Positions 1 to 9,565 of a DNA stretch of 34,460 bases are shown piece after piece. Position 1 is the stretch's first letter. Each line of letters starts with the position of its first letter. Under the pieces are notes generated by a model. That model was not told where the DNA came from. It worked only from the letters and a program-made list of their open reading frames with translations, and did no database searches. Source of the stretch: Bacteroidales bacterium (lineage in GTDB: Bacteria; Bacteroidota; Bacteroidia; Bacteroidales; PUMT01); NCBI GenBank assembly GCA_007135095.1, contig SLJO01000173.1:1-34460 (forward strand), read 5' to 3'. A program made the position numbers and the translations under genes.

Positions 1-95
1 AAATTATATAATTTATAATAAATTTTTAAACATGACCTGCTTTATATTGTTAAACAAGGAAACATGGTAGCTGACAAACAATCCAAATTTTGAAA

Positions 96-1202
96 ATGGC
101 CTGCAAAAGTTTTCTGAAAGCTAAAATAATTTTCACTCCTGTTGTGTTTTTTCTTTTGTCCGGCTCCTGCAGCACTAAGGGCGAACCTTCAACCGGCACC
201 TCCCGCCCCCGCGATGTTGCAGTTTCCGTGGTACAGGAGCGCGACCTATCGTCAGCACGCATAGTAACAGCTCCCGTTACTGCATATAAGCGTGTATATA
301 TCAACGCACGTACCGGCGGAGAAATAATGGAACTGCTTTTTGAGGAGGGTGACAGGGTGAAAAAAGGACAATTGCTTGCCCGGGTAGACACCCGCAGTCA
401 GCTTGCACAGCTAAGAAATGCTGAATCAGCTCTTGAGGATGCAAAAAGAAATTATAACCGTACCAGTCAGCTCTATGAAAACAATGTTGTGAGCACTGCC
501 GAATATGAAATGGCTCAACGCCAGCTTGAGAAAGCTGACAGTGAACTTCAGTACTGGAGGACTGAGGCAGAACTGGGAGATATCTATGCACCCTTCAGCG
601 CCGTTATTTCCGACAAGCTGGTTGAGTTAGGCACTACGGTTTCAGTAAATCAAAGGGTATATACTATTGAAGATCATGAACTTCTTGTGGTAAGGCCCGG
701 AGTATCAGAGCTTGATGTCGCCTTCCTGAATCAGGGGCAGGAGATGGAAATGAAGTTCGATGTTTTTGGAGACAAGTTGTTCAGGGGCAGGATAAGAAGG
801 GTATTTCCGTCGGCCGACAGGATCACGAGATTGTTCACGGTCGAGGTTGAGATAGACCAGCAGGCGGCCGGGCATACCATTCGCCCGGGATACCTGGCAA
901 GGGTTTATTTCGTAACTGATCAAAGAACCGACGTGCCGGCTGTTCCATCAGAATCCCTGACCGTGAGAAACGGAGAAACACTGGCCTTTGTAGTTAAGGA
1001 AAACGGGCAGCTTGAAAAACGGATTGTTGAACGGGGAGTTGAAAGGGACGGCTGGATTGAGATTGCCGGGGGACTGGTTCAGGGGGAGAGAGTGGTGACC
1101 GGTAATCTCGATGCACTTGATGAGGGAATGGAGGTAAATATCACCGGCACTTTCAGAAGGTTCGGGTTCGGCGAAAGGGAGAAGAATCAGGTTAATCTAT
1201 GA
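96..1202 (+). CDS. RND efflux periplasmic adaptor (HlyD/MFP family), predicted lipoprotein
   Basis: N-terminal lipobox-like signal (FFLLSGSC), biotinyl-lipoyl-like GGEIMELLFEEGDRVKKGQLLARVD, coiled-coil hairpin region; overlaps the downstream RND permease by ATGA. The ORF track begins at TTG 90; the ATG at 96 is a likelier start. Confidence 0.92.
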   Translation: MACKSFLKAKIIFTPVVFFLLSGSCSTKGEPSTGTSRPRDVAVSVVQERDLSSARIVTAPVTAYKRVYINARTGGEIMELLFEEGDRVKKGQLLARVDTRSQLAQLRNAESALEDAKRNYNRTSQLYENNVVSTAEYEMAQRQLEKADSELQYWRTEAELGDIYAPFSAVISDKLVELGTTVSVNQRVYTIEDHELLVVRPGVSELDVAFLNQGQEMEMKFDVFGDKLFRGRIRRVFPSADRITRLFTVEVEIDQQAAGHTIRPGYLARVYFVTDQRTDVPAVPSESLTVRNGETLAFVVKENGQLEKRIVERGVERDGWIEIAGGLVQGERVVTGNLDALDEGMEVNITGTFRRFGFGEREKNQVNL

Positions 1203-4200
1203 CAAACACTAACTCAGACGATTTCAGGGATTTTACACTCAGTTCCGTTGCCATCAGGAGACCGGTTGCCACAATGGCGCTGACAGCCGTGGTAATCGTA
1301 CTTGGCATAATTTTTTCCGGCCGCCTGCCGGTTAGCCTTCTGCCGGAGGTGGATTACCCGCACATCAGGGTTGTCGTCAATTATCCGGGAGTGATTCCTG
1401 AGGTTATCGAGGAGCAGGTGACAAGGGTCCTGGAACGAAATCTCTCGGCCACGGAAAACCTTACAGAGCTGCATGGCCGTGCATCCGAGGGCCGGTCGTA
1501 TATAGAGATGTATTTTGAGGTGGGAACCAATACAGATATGGCACTCCAGGATGCCGCCCGCCAGCTTGAAAGGGCCAGGACACAATTGCCGCCAGGCATA
1601 GAACCTCCAAGACTCATGAAAATGGATCCCTCACAGAATCCTGTTTATGAGCTGGCATTCCGTTCCACCACCCTTTCTTCCATTGCCTTAAGAAACTGGA
1701 TCGACCAGCGCCTGGTGCCTCAATTACTTACAGTTCGGGGTACAGGGACAATTGAGGCTGTCGGGGGAAGGGAAAGGGAAATTGATGTTGTTGCAGATCC
1801 GGTACGGATGAATTCATACGGACTGGGACTTGATGATCTGGCCCTGGCGCTCTCAGAGAGAAATGTCGATATTGCTTCAGGGAATATAACATCGGGTGAG
1901 TATGATGTGCTCGGGCGGACAGAGAGCCGCTACAGGAACGCCTCCCAGGTAGCCAGCACCATCCTGAGGCTGCCGGGGTCAGACAGGCATATCAGGCTTT
2001 CTGATGTTGCGGCTGTCAGTGACACGCACAGGGAGCAGAGGCTTTTTGCAAGGGTAAATGGAGAGGAAGCCGTTCAGGTTTCCATAATGAAACAGCCTGA
2101 TGCCAATACCGTTGAAGTTATTGATGGTCTCGAAAGAGTGCTTGCCGAACTTTCTGCTACAGGGTATATACCCGCCGGCATTGAATTTGAAGTCATCAGG
2201 GATGAGTCATTCTTTATCAGGTCTTCTCTGCGCTCGGTTAGCATGGCGGCAATTGCCGGGGGAGTGCTGGCAATGATCATTATTTTCCTGTTTTTGGGAA
2301 GTATTCGGAAATCACTCATTATAGGCCTTACCTTGCCGGTCGCCATAATTGCCACCTTCCTTTTGATGGCCGTAAGCGGACTTACCCTTAATGTAATGAG
2401 CCTTGGCGGCCTTGCCCTGGGGGTCGGGCTTCTGATAGATAACGGGCTGGTGATACTTGAAAATATTTCAAGGCACCAGGAGCAGCTGGGCATGAACGCA
2501 AGGGATGCTGCCCGGCATGGCACTGCTGAGGTGTATACTGCTGTAGTGGCCGGAACAATGACCAACATGGCCGCTGTACTTCCCTTTTTGTTTGTTACCG
2601 GCATGGCTGCACTTATTTTCAGGGAGCTTATCCTGACCATTGCTTTTGCCATGCTTGCATCCCTGGTGGCAGCCCTCACCCTGGTGCCTTCTCTTGCATC
2701 ACTTGCCGGTACCTCCAAAAAAAGGTTTTTGAAAAATGAGAACACGGAGCCGGCCCGGAAGCCAGATGGTCCGGTAAATCAAATTTTTGACAAGAAAGAC
2801 CCAGATGACGGCAAACCAGGCGCCGGACTCCTGAACAGGACCATGGAGGGACTGTCGGAATATTACAGAAATACGATACCTGAGCTGATTAAGCATCGTT
2901 ACCTGGCTCTTATCCTTTCTGTTATAATCCTGGCTGGCAGCTTTTTACTTATCAGGAACAGCGGCACCGAGTTCTTGCCGCCTGTTGATGATGGACGAAT
3001 TGACATGCGGTTTGTCCTGCCACTGGGAACTCCTCCTGACCCTACCAATGAAGCGGCCATTATAATTGAGGAGTTAATAAAAGAGATGCCCTTTGTAACG
3101 ACTTTCTACACAACCGCGGGTGGCTATTTCAGGGGAGGACAGCTTTCACTGAGGGGCGGGATGATTGACATGGTGGTCCAGCTTGCTCCCGGTAATGAGA
3201 GAAGAGGGTATTCTTCAGAACGATGGGTGGCTGAATTTGGCAGCAGAATCAGGGGAACAGGCTTTACATTTATTCAGCAGCGTATAAGAGGACCACGCAT
3301 TGAAGGGTTACAGACTTCCCTGGTTGATTACGATATTTCTGTTGGAGTGGTGGGTGAAGACCTTGATATCCTTGAAGAGACAGCAAGAAGGATAATGGAT
3401 CGGATAAGGGAGGTGGAGGGCCTTACAGGGGTGCAAATCGGACGTGACGAAAGAATACCGCAGGTAATAATAAGACTTGATGATGAAAGGGCTGCCGACC
3501 TGGGCATTTCCGTCGCCGGCACCGGACAGGCTATCCGCACCGCGGTTGACGGAATGGTCCCTACACGTTTTGTTACCGGTGGTTTTGAATATAATATCAG
3601 GCTTCGGCTGCCTCGTACTATTACAGGTTCGGTGCATGATCTTGCCAATTTCCCAATCAAAACTCCCGATGGAATGTACGTTAGCCTGGGAAACCTTGCA
3701 GAATTTGAGCAGGTTATGTCGCCAGCGCATATTGAACGCCTCAATCAGATCAGGATAGTGAGGGTTAACGGAACCGTTAACCCGGAAGAGTCGACTCTCG
3801 GGCAGGTAAATGAAAGGGTGCGCGCTGCATTGGAGGGGTTTGAACTTCCCGGCGGATATGCAATTGCTTACGGTGGTGCAGCAGATTCAATAAGGGAAAT
3901 CAATCGCTCGATGTTCCATGCAATTCTTTTTGCCCTTTTCTTCGTGCTTGTAGTGATGGCTGTTCAGTACGAAAAACTCTCAAGTCCCCTTGTAATACTT
4001 TCAACACTGCCATTTTCCCTTTCCGGTGTGGCCCTGCTGGTGTGGCTTACCGGCATTTCCCTGAGTGCGCCGGTATTGCTGGGGGTGATATTCCTGATAG
4101 GTATAGTTGTAAACAATTCAATTTTATTTGTTGAGTTTGCCGACAGGATCGAAGAGAGGGAAGATGGTTCACCGGCTGAAGCTGTCACAATGGCCGGAGC

Positions 4201-4411
4201 AATCAGGCTGCGGCCGGTAATCATGACCACGCTTACAACTATCTTTGGAATGCTTCCCCTGGCGCTTGCCCTGGGCGAGGGTTCAGAACTATTGCAGCCC
4301 CTGGCCATTACAGTCATCGGCGGACTTGCACTGGGCATGATCTTTACCCTGTTGCTTTTACCCGGCATATATATAATTTCAGGCGATATCAGGAGACTTT
4401 TCAGGCAGTGA
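1199..4411 (+). CDS. RND family efflux transporter permease (AcrB/MMPL-like)
   Basis: 1070 aa; typical RND N-terminus (IRRPVATMALTAVVIVLGIIFSGRLPVSLLPEVDYPHIRV), central GLALGVGLLIDNGLVILENI, C-terminal GVIFLIGIVVNNSILFVEF. Confidence 0.96.
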   Translation: MTNTNSDDFRDFTLSSVAIRRPVATMALTAVVIVLGIIFSGRLPVSLLPEVDYPHIRVVVNYPGVIPEVIEEQVTRVLERNLSATENLTELHGRASEGRSYIEMYFEVGTNTDMALQDAARQLERARTQLPPGIEPPRLMKMDPSQNPVYELAFRSTTLSSIALRNWIDQRLVPQLLTVRGTGTIEAVGGREREIDVVADPVRMNSYGLGLDDLALALSERNVDIASGNITSGEYDVLGRTESRYRNASQVASTILRLPGSDRHIRLSDVAAVSDTHREQRLFARVNGEEAVQVSIMKQPDANTVEVIDGLERVLAELSATGYIPAGIEFEVIRDESFFIRSSLRSVSMAAIAGGVLAMIIIFLFLGSIRKSLIIGLTLPVAIIATFLLMAVSGLTLNVMSLGGLALGVGLLIDNGLVILENISRHQEQLGMNARDAARHGTAEVYTAVVAGTMTNMAAVLPFLFVTGMAALIFRELILTIAFAMLASLVAALTLVPSLASLAGTSKKRFLKNENTEPARKPDGPVNQIFDKKDPDDGKPGAGLLNRTMEGLSEYYRNTIPELIKHRYLALILSVIILAGSFLLIRNSGTEFLPPVDDGRIDMRFVLPLGTPPDPTNEAAIIIEELIKEMPFVTTFYTTAGGYFRGGQLSLRGGMIDMVVQLAPGNERRGYSSERWVAEFGSRIRGTGFTFIQQRIRGPRIEGLQTSLVDYDISVGVVGEDLDILEETARRIMDRIREVEGLTGVQIGRDERIPQVIIRLDDERAADLGISVAGTGQAIRTAVDGMVPTRFVTGGFEYNIRLRLPRTITGSVHDLANFPIKTPDGMYVSLGNLAEFEQVMSPAHIERLNQIRIVRVNGTVNPEESTLGQVNERVRAALEGFELPGGYAIAYGGAADSIREINRSMFHAILFALFFVLVVMAVQYEKLSSPLVILSTLPFSLSGVALLVWLTGISLSAPVLLGVIFLIGIVVNNSILFVEFADRIEEREDGSPAEAVTMAGAIRLRPVIMTTLTTIFGMLPLALALGEGSELLQPLAITVIGGLALGMIFTLLLLPGIYIISGDIRRLFRQ

Positions 4412-4517
4412 ATTTATAAAGCAGCAGTAATACAGGCGCTTACATCAAAGATCATGAAAATTACAACCATTTCACTTTATTATTCGTTTAATCCATGAGA
4501 ACATACTGAATTAAATT

Positions 4518-4547
4518 CCAACAAAATAATTTCGAGTGTTTTGTTGG
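4518..4547. repeat. Perfect 9-bp inverted repeat (CCAACAAAA-N12-TTTTGTTGG) upstream of the response regulator gene
   Basis: Read directly: ccaacaaaa 4518-4526, ttttgttgg 4539-4547. Confidence 0.8.
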
Positions 4548-4578
4548 GGTAAATCAGTGCAGGCCAAGTATAAATTTT

Positions 4579-4971
4579 GTGGAAATGGATTTTATGAAAT
4601 ATGATTTCAGGAATATTACCATCTTGATTGCAGAAGATGAAAAATATAATCGTTACCTCCTTAAGGAGTTGTTCAAACATACCAATGCAAAAATAATCAT
4701 GGCCGAAAATGGTCAGGAAGCCGTCGATTTTGCCGAGAATAACCCTGATATCAAAATTGCTTTACTTGATATAAAAATGCCTGTTATGGACGGCCTGCAG
4801 GCAGCACAGATAATAAGGGGTAAATTTGCAAATATTGTCCTCATTGCCCTGACTGCTTTTGTTCAGGAGCTCCACGGTGAACCTGCATTTAAGGAAAGAT
4901 TTGATGACTATGTCTTCAAACCGATCCATCCCGAAAAGCTTTTCAAACTCATCGAATTATATGCCAATTAA
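4579..4971 (+). CDS. Stand-alone response regulator receiver domain protein (CheY-like, no output domain)
   Basis: ILIAEDEKYNRYLLKELF, phosphoacceptor ALLDIKMPVMDG, IALTAF, conserved KP (VFKPI); the ORF ends right after the receiver domain. Confidence 0.93.
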   Translation: MEMDFMKYDFRNITILIAEDEKYNRYLLKELFKHTNAKIIMAENGQEAVDFAENNPDIKIALLDIKMPVMDGLQAAQIIRGKFANIVLIALTAFVQELHGEPAFKERFDDYVFKPIHPEKLFKLIELYAN

Positions 4972-5110
4972 AGACGCCTGAGCGCATGGTCAGGGTCGGT
5001 AAAAGCAAAAAAACGGTTGCAAAAACCGGAATTACGGTTATTTTAGCAGCTGAATTTGAAATTACCCGGGAGACCCTGAGCCCGGAAACTAAAACCGTCA
5101 TTTCAGACAG

Positions 5111-6529
5111 ATGGACTACGGCTGGCTTTCAATAGTGCCTCCCCTGCTGGCAATCCTGCTTGCCATTATTACCCGTCAGGTCTACGTGTCTTTATTTCTG
5201 GGGATCCTGTCAGGCTGGGTGATCCTTTCCGGCTGGAGCCTGCCTGGGGGGCTTGCAGCCAGCATCCAGTCGATGACGGATGTGTTCCAGGATCCGGGAA
5301 ATACAAGAGTGATAATGTTTTGCGCATTGATAGGTGCGCTTATAACCCTTACCCAGCGCAGCGGTGGAGTTAATGGTTTCGTTGACTGGCTCCGGAGAAG
5401 GAACCTGGCGCAAACACCAAGGAGCGCCGCGGCCCTCGCTGGAATAACCGGATTTGTTATTTTTATTGAATCCAGCATCTGCGCCCTGATTGCCGGTTCT
5501 GTTGCGCGGCCCCTGTTTGAACGGCTGCGCATTTCCCGCGAGAAGCTTGCATATATTCTTGACTCCACATCAGCCCCTAAATGTGTGCTGATCCCCCTTA
5601 ATGCGTGGGGTGCTTTTGTTATAGGGCTGCTTGAAACCGAGGGGCTCAGTGACACGGTACAGGTGTTTATAAAAAGCATTCCATATAACTTTTATGCCAT
5701 ACTGGTAATTATTATGGTAGTTTTTTTTATTGTCACTGCCATGGATTTCGGCCCGATGAAGAAAGCAGAGCAGCGTGCAAGAACGACCGGCAAGACCATT
5801 TCCGACAATTCTGTGCCAATGGTATCGGACGAGGTAACCTCAATTGGGCCAAAGGAAGGCATTCCATTCAGGGCCTTTAATATGATTGTACCCGTTATTG
5901 TGATGATGACAATGATGCCCGTGGGCCTATACATTACCGGGGAGGGGGATATGCTTGCAGGAACAGGTTCAACAGCCGTTCTGTGGTCGGTGCTTGCCTC
6001 TATCTTTGTGGCGGGACTGCTGCCTGTAATCCAGAAAATATTCACGTTCAGGGAAGTTTTCGATCTTTCACTTAAGGGGATAGGGGGAATGATGCCTCTT
6101 GCTATAGTGATGATACTTGCTTTTTCAATAGGTGACACAAGCCGTGAACTTGGCACAGGCGTATTTGTGGCCTCTGTTGCCGATGATTTTCTTCATCCCC
6201 GGTATATTGCCGCGGTAATTTTCATTACATCGGCATTTATCGCTTTCTCAACCGGGACAAGCTGGGGCGTGTTTGCCATTATGATACCAATAGCCGTTCC
6301 CACTGCCCTGATCATGGATGTGAACATACCCCTGAGCGTGGCGGCGGTGCTTGGAGGGGGCGTATTCGGTGATCATGTCTCGCCCATTTCCGACACCACG
6401 CTTGTTTCATCAATGGCCGCGGCGAGTGATCATATCGACCATGTCAGGACCCAGCTTCCTTACGCCCTGATAGCGGCCTTTGGTGCAACCATGTTATACC
6501 TGGTCTTCGGAATCCTGCTTCATCCCTGA
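5111..6529 (+). CDS. Na+/H+ antiporter NhaC family protein
   Basis: Multi-TM 472 aa protein; NhaC-type motifs such as FSTGTSWGVFAIMIPIAVP and GGGVFGDHVSPISDTTLVSSMAAASDHIDHVRTQLPYAL. Confidence 0.92.
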   Translation: MDYGWLSIVPPLLAILLAIITRQVYVSLFLGILSGWVILSGWSLPGGLAASIQSMTDVFQDPGNTRVIMFCALIGALITLTQRSGGVNGFVDWLRRRNLAQTPRSAAALAGITGFVIFIESSICALIAGSVARPLFERLRISREKLAYILDSTSAPKCVLIPLNAWGAFVIGLLETEGLSDTVQVFIKSIPYNFYAILVIIMVVFFIVTAMDFGPMKKAEQRARTTGKTISDNSVPMVSDEVTSIGPKEGIPFRAFNMIVPVIVMMTMMPVGLYITGEGDMLAGTGSTAVLWSVLASIFVAGLLPVIQKIFTFREVFDLSLKGIGGMMPLAIVMILAFSIGDTSRELGTGVFVASVADDFLHPRYIAAVIFITSAFIAFSTGTSWGVFAIMIPIAVPTALIMDVNIPLSVAAVLGGGVFGDHVSPISDTTLVSSMAAASDHIDHVRTQLPYALIAAFGATMLYLVFGILLHP

Positions 6530-6548
6530 ACGGTCAGACAGTATATTC

Positions 6549-8894
6549 CTATTCATATTTCAGTGTTTCAGAAGGATTTTTTCGAGCAGTGGCATAAACC
6601 TGCCAGGAAACCGTTGCCAGGGCTATGACCTGTGCTATCAGTGCCGCCAGTGCAAAATCAGCCAGTCCCGGAGAGGTTCTGTAAACGAAATTGTCCAGCC
6701 ATCCCCTGATGAAATACCAGGCAACCGGCCAGGCCAGTAGATTGGCGATTATAACCTTGCCGGTCAGTCCCGATGACAGAAGCAGGCTAATTCCCGGGGT
6801 GGTTGCGCCGTGAACCTTCCTTATTGAAATTTCCTTTACCCTGCTGCGGGTGGTAAAAGACGAGAGAGCAAAAAGGCCCAGGCACGATATCAGTATTGAC
6901 ACCAGTGAGAACCAGGTAAAAAGCTCTCCGAACCGCTTTTCCGATTCATACGCACTCTCCAGCCGGTCGGTCAGATATGCATATTCAAAAGGATAATCGG
7001 GTGCCAGGTCATCCCAGACGCCCCTTAGGAAATCAACGCTCTGAACAAGATCGCCGGGTTCGGTCCGTATATAGATAAATCCTCTTGCCCCTGACCGCGA
7101 CAGGGCTATTGTGACCGGCCTGATATCAGATTTAAGGGAGGCGGTATGAAAATCCCTGACCATGCCGACTATCTCGTGGTTGTTGATGGTTTCATCCAGG
7201 ATATCTTCTGCTTCCAGGGCGCCTGCTGCAGCTTCGTTCACCAGAAATACCCAGTTAGGCCTCAGTGCCATGCTTTCGGAAAAATCCTCCCCGGCAATTA
7301 TGTGAAGACCGAAAACCCCGGCAAAACTCTCATCAACCTGCAAGAAAGGCCACGTGAAGTTCTTCTCCCCGTGATACACACTCCAAACATTGCCTGTATT
7401 GTACAGGGGCTGGTTTGTACGGGTAATTCCTTTTACAAGCGGGTTTGACAGGCCTGATTGTTTAAAGACGTCAAATCTTTCCGCTATCTGGTCATTCATT
7501 TTCACTTCTATAATGCCATTTGTTTCATACCCCGGGTCCCAGGAGTTTATAAAGCGAAGTTGTTTGTTGACAACAATTGTTCCTATGATAAGGAATATGC
7601 TTATGCTGAACTGAAAGACGGTTAGTGAGGTGCGCAAACCTGCCCCTTTGCGGCCTGTGTTCAATTCTTTCCTCAATACGCTCAGGGGCGATACCCTGCT
7701 CAGGTACCAGGCCGGGAACAGGGCAGACAGGATACCCAGCAGTAAAGGCGCGACGATCATGAGCAGCATGAGGTTTAATGCAGAATATTTTATCGAGAGA
7801 CTGGTATTGATAAATCCCGAATACCAGGGAAGCAGTAATTCGGATATTGCAAGCGCAAGAGCTACGGAAACCAGTATCGTGATGACTCCCTCTGCGCATA
7901 TTTGCATGATAAGACCGGTCCTTTCAGCACCGAGAATTTTTCTTAACCCCGTTTCCTTTGACCTTCTGGCCGACTGGGCCGTGGTGAGATTGATAAAATT
8001 AATTGCAGCAATCAGCAGCACAAAACCGGCAATGATCATGAATATGTAGGTGTTTTTCCTGTCCCCGAGCTTGTGATTTCCGTACACTCCGGAGAAATAG
8101 ATGTCCCCAAGCGGCCTGAGCCCGATTTCCATATTTTCCCGGAAGGCGTCATAATCCTGTCCCTCGTAAAGCTCGAAAAGCTGGTCGCGTGCTTTTTCGA
8201 TTACTGTCTCCATGTTTTCGGGATCAAACCTGAAAAATGTTTCATACCTCCACATGCCCCGGTTTTCAAGAAAGTGCGGATTACCCGATTCCATTGCAAA
8301 ATAGTCGATAGAAAAAATCGCATTAAAATCGAGTGTCGATGTTGGGGGCAGGGGCTCGAAAACCCCTCCTATAATCAGGTCCTGCCTGCCATCATATGAA
8401 ACGGTCTCCCCGATGGGGGAGCGGTTTCCGAAAAGCTTTTCAGCAACATCCCGGGAGACCAGGATGGTAGAAGGTGAACCCATAAGTGCACTAACCGGTT
8501 CCCCGATAATTTCGATTGAAAACAGGTCCAGGAAATATGGATCGGCGGCCATACCACTGATATCAACCCTTCCGGGGGATGTTTCGCCTCCGGGCCTGTA
8601 AAATAAAGCGCCGTAAAGAGGGGCTATCCTGGAGTACCCGGTTATTTCCGGGATGCCTGAGGCAAGTGGTACTGCTTCAACGGCATTGGTTATTCCGTGG
8701 AATCCCCTTTCCAGCCTGAAAACTTCATCAGCATGCGGTATATGTGAATTGTAGGCGTATTGTGAATGAACATAAAGTACGATAAGAATAAATACCGTAA
8801 GACCGCCCGAGAGCCCGGCAACATTGATAAGGGTATTTTTAATGTCGGAACGCAATGACCGGATGGCTGTTTTTATAACAAGATGAGGATTCAT
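6549..8894 (-). CDS. ABC transporter permease, MacB-PCD/FtsX-like (Bacteroidota type)
   Basis: 781 aa; two FtsX-like modules (NFINLTTAQSARRSKETGLRKILGAERTGL and ALSSFTTRSRVKEISIRKVHGATTPGI) plus periplasmic core domain. Confidence 0.93.
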   Translation of the reverse strand: MNPHLVIKTAIRSLRSDIKNTLINVAGLSGGLTVFILIVLYVHSQYAYNSHIPHADEVFRLERGFHGITNAVEAVPLASGIPEITGYSRIAPLYGALFYRPGGETSPGRVDISGMAADPYFLDLFSIEIIGEPVSALMGSPSTILVSRDVAEKLFGNRSPIGETVSYDGRQDLIIGGVFEPLPPTSTLDFNAIFSIDYFAMESGNPHFLENRGMWRYETFFRFDPENMETVIEKARDQLFELYEGQDYDAFRENMEIGLRPLGDIYFSGVYGNHKLGDRKNTYIFMIIAGFVLLIAAINFINLTTAQSARRSKETGLRKILGAERTGLIMQICAEGVITILVSVALALAISELLLPWYSGFINTSLSIKYSALNLMLLMIVAPLLLGILSALFPAWYLSRVSPLSVLRKELNTGRKGAGLRTSLTVFQFSISIFLIIGTIVVNKQLRFINSWDPGYETNGIIEVKMNDQIAERFDVFKQSGLSNPLVKGITRTNQPLYNTGNVWSVYHGEKNFTWPFLQVDESFAGVFGLHIIAGEDFSESMALRPNWVFLVNEAAAGALEAEDILDETINNHEIVGMVRDFHTASLKSDIRPVTIALSRSGARGFIYIRTEPGDLVQSVDFLRGVWDDLAPDYPFEYAYLTDRLESAYESEKRFGELFTWFSLVSILISCLGLFALSSFTTRSRVKEISIRKVHGATTPGISLLLSSGLTGKVIIANLLAWPVAWYFIRGWLDNFVYRTSPGLADFALAALIAQVIALATVSWQVYATARKNPSETLKYE

Positions 8895-9023
8895 AGCAGA
8901 TGTTTTTATCAGGCAGATTTCAATATCCTGATGATAGTTACCTAATTAAGGGCAGATTTCCATATTAAAAAGACTCAAAAATATTTCATGTGCTGCAGAA
9001 ATTGCTGCCCGAGATAAAAAAAT

Positions 9024-9090
9024 GCATACCTGACTGTTCATGCAAGGAGTCCCGGCTCTTTTGCATGACAACTATTATCAATTTATGTAC
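9024..9090. repeat. Imperfect direct repeat, copy A
   Basis: gcatacctgactgttcatgcaaggagtcccggctcttttgcatgacaactattatcaatttatgtac; aligns with copy B 9243-9312 including shared core gcatgacaactat. Confidence 0.7.
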
Positions 9091-9242
9091 CAGACCGGCT
9101 AATTAATTGATCGCTGGCTCCGTGTAACCAGAACCCCTTTGTTCCGGGATATGAAATTATCATGAAAACGTTCATATTCGCACAGTGGGCGTTCGGAACT
9201 GTACGATCCCGGTTATAGCACCGCCCTGACTTTTCTTCATGG

Positions 9243-9312
9243 GCAAACCTGATTGTTCAGGCATGGTGGCACGGAATCTCTGGCATGACAACTATCATTA
9301 AAATAGAGGTAC
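9243..9312. repeat. Imperfect direct repeat, copy B
   Basis: gcaaacctgattgttcaggcatggtggcacggaatctctggcatgacaactatcattaaaatagaggtac; same order of matching blocks as copy A. Confidence 0.7.
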
Positions 9313-9393
9313 TATTGGTATGTGTAAACCGTTTTAATATTTTATTTTTGTCCGGGAGCCGCTGGAAGGCCCCTGAAAACGAACTTTTCAACC

Positions 9394-9432
9394 CGGCTGC
9401 ATCTGTAATTCCATTTCCCCTGGGTGCAGCCG
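9394..9432. repeat. Inverted repeat cggctgca-N23-tgcagccg
   Basis: Perfect 8-bp complementary arms at 9394-9401 and 9425-9432 in the leader of the downstream lipoprotein gene. Confidence 0.65.
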
Positions 9433-9501
9433 CGGAAGCAGGTCCTTGCTCCACGGGCACTTTGATGCCACGGCGGGGCCCTGAGAGAAAGGCATGTACC
9501 A

Positions 9502-9527
9502 ATTGCCGGGGACGATGTTCCGGCAAT
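9502..9527. repeat. Hairpin attgccgg-N10-ccggcaat just upstream of the metallopeptidase-like gene
   Basis: Perfect 8-bp arms 9502-9509 and 9520-9527, ending 38 nt before the ATG at 9566. Confidence 0.75.
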
Positions 9528-9565
9528 AGTTTATAAATAAATGTTTAATTTTAGTATATCCAATT

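Noticed and set aside
2074-2745. 223-aa antisense ORF opposite the RND permease
   Set aside because: Lies fully within a clear RND coding region on the opposite strand; low-complexity Ser/Thr/Pro-rich shadow translation without family motifs.
9257-9526. 89-aa minus-strand and 83-aa plus-strand ORFs in the long intergenic region
   Set aside because: No recognisable motifs, overlap the repeats and dyads; treated as noncoding or decayed sequence.
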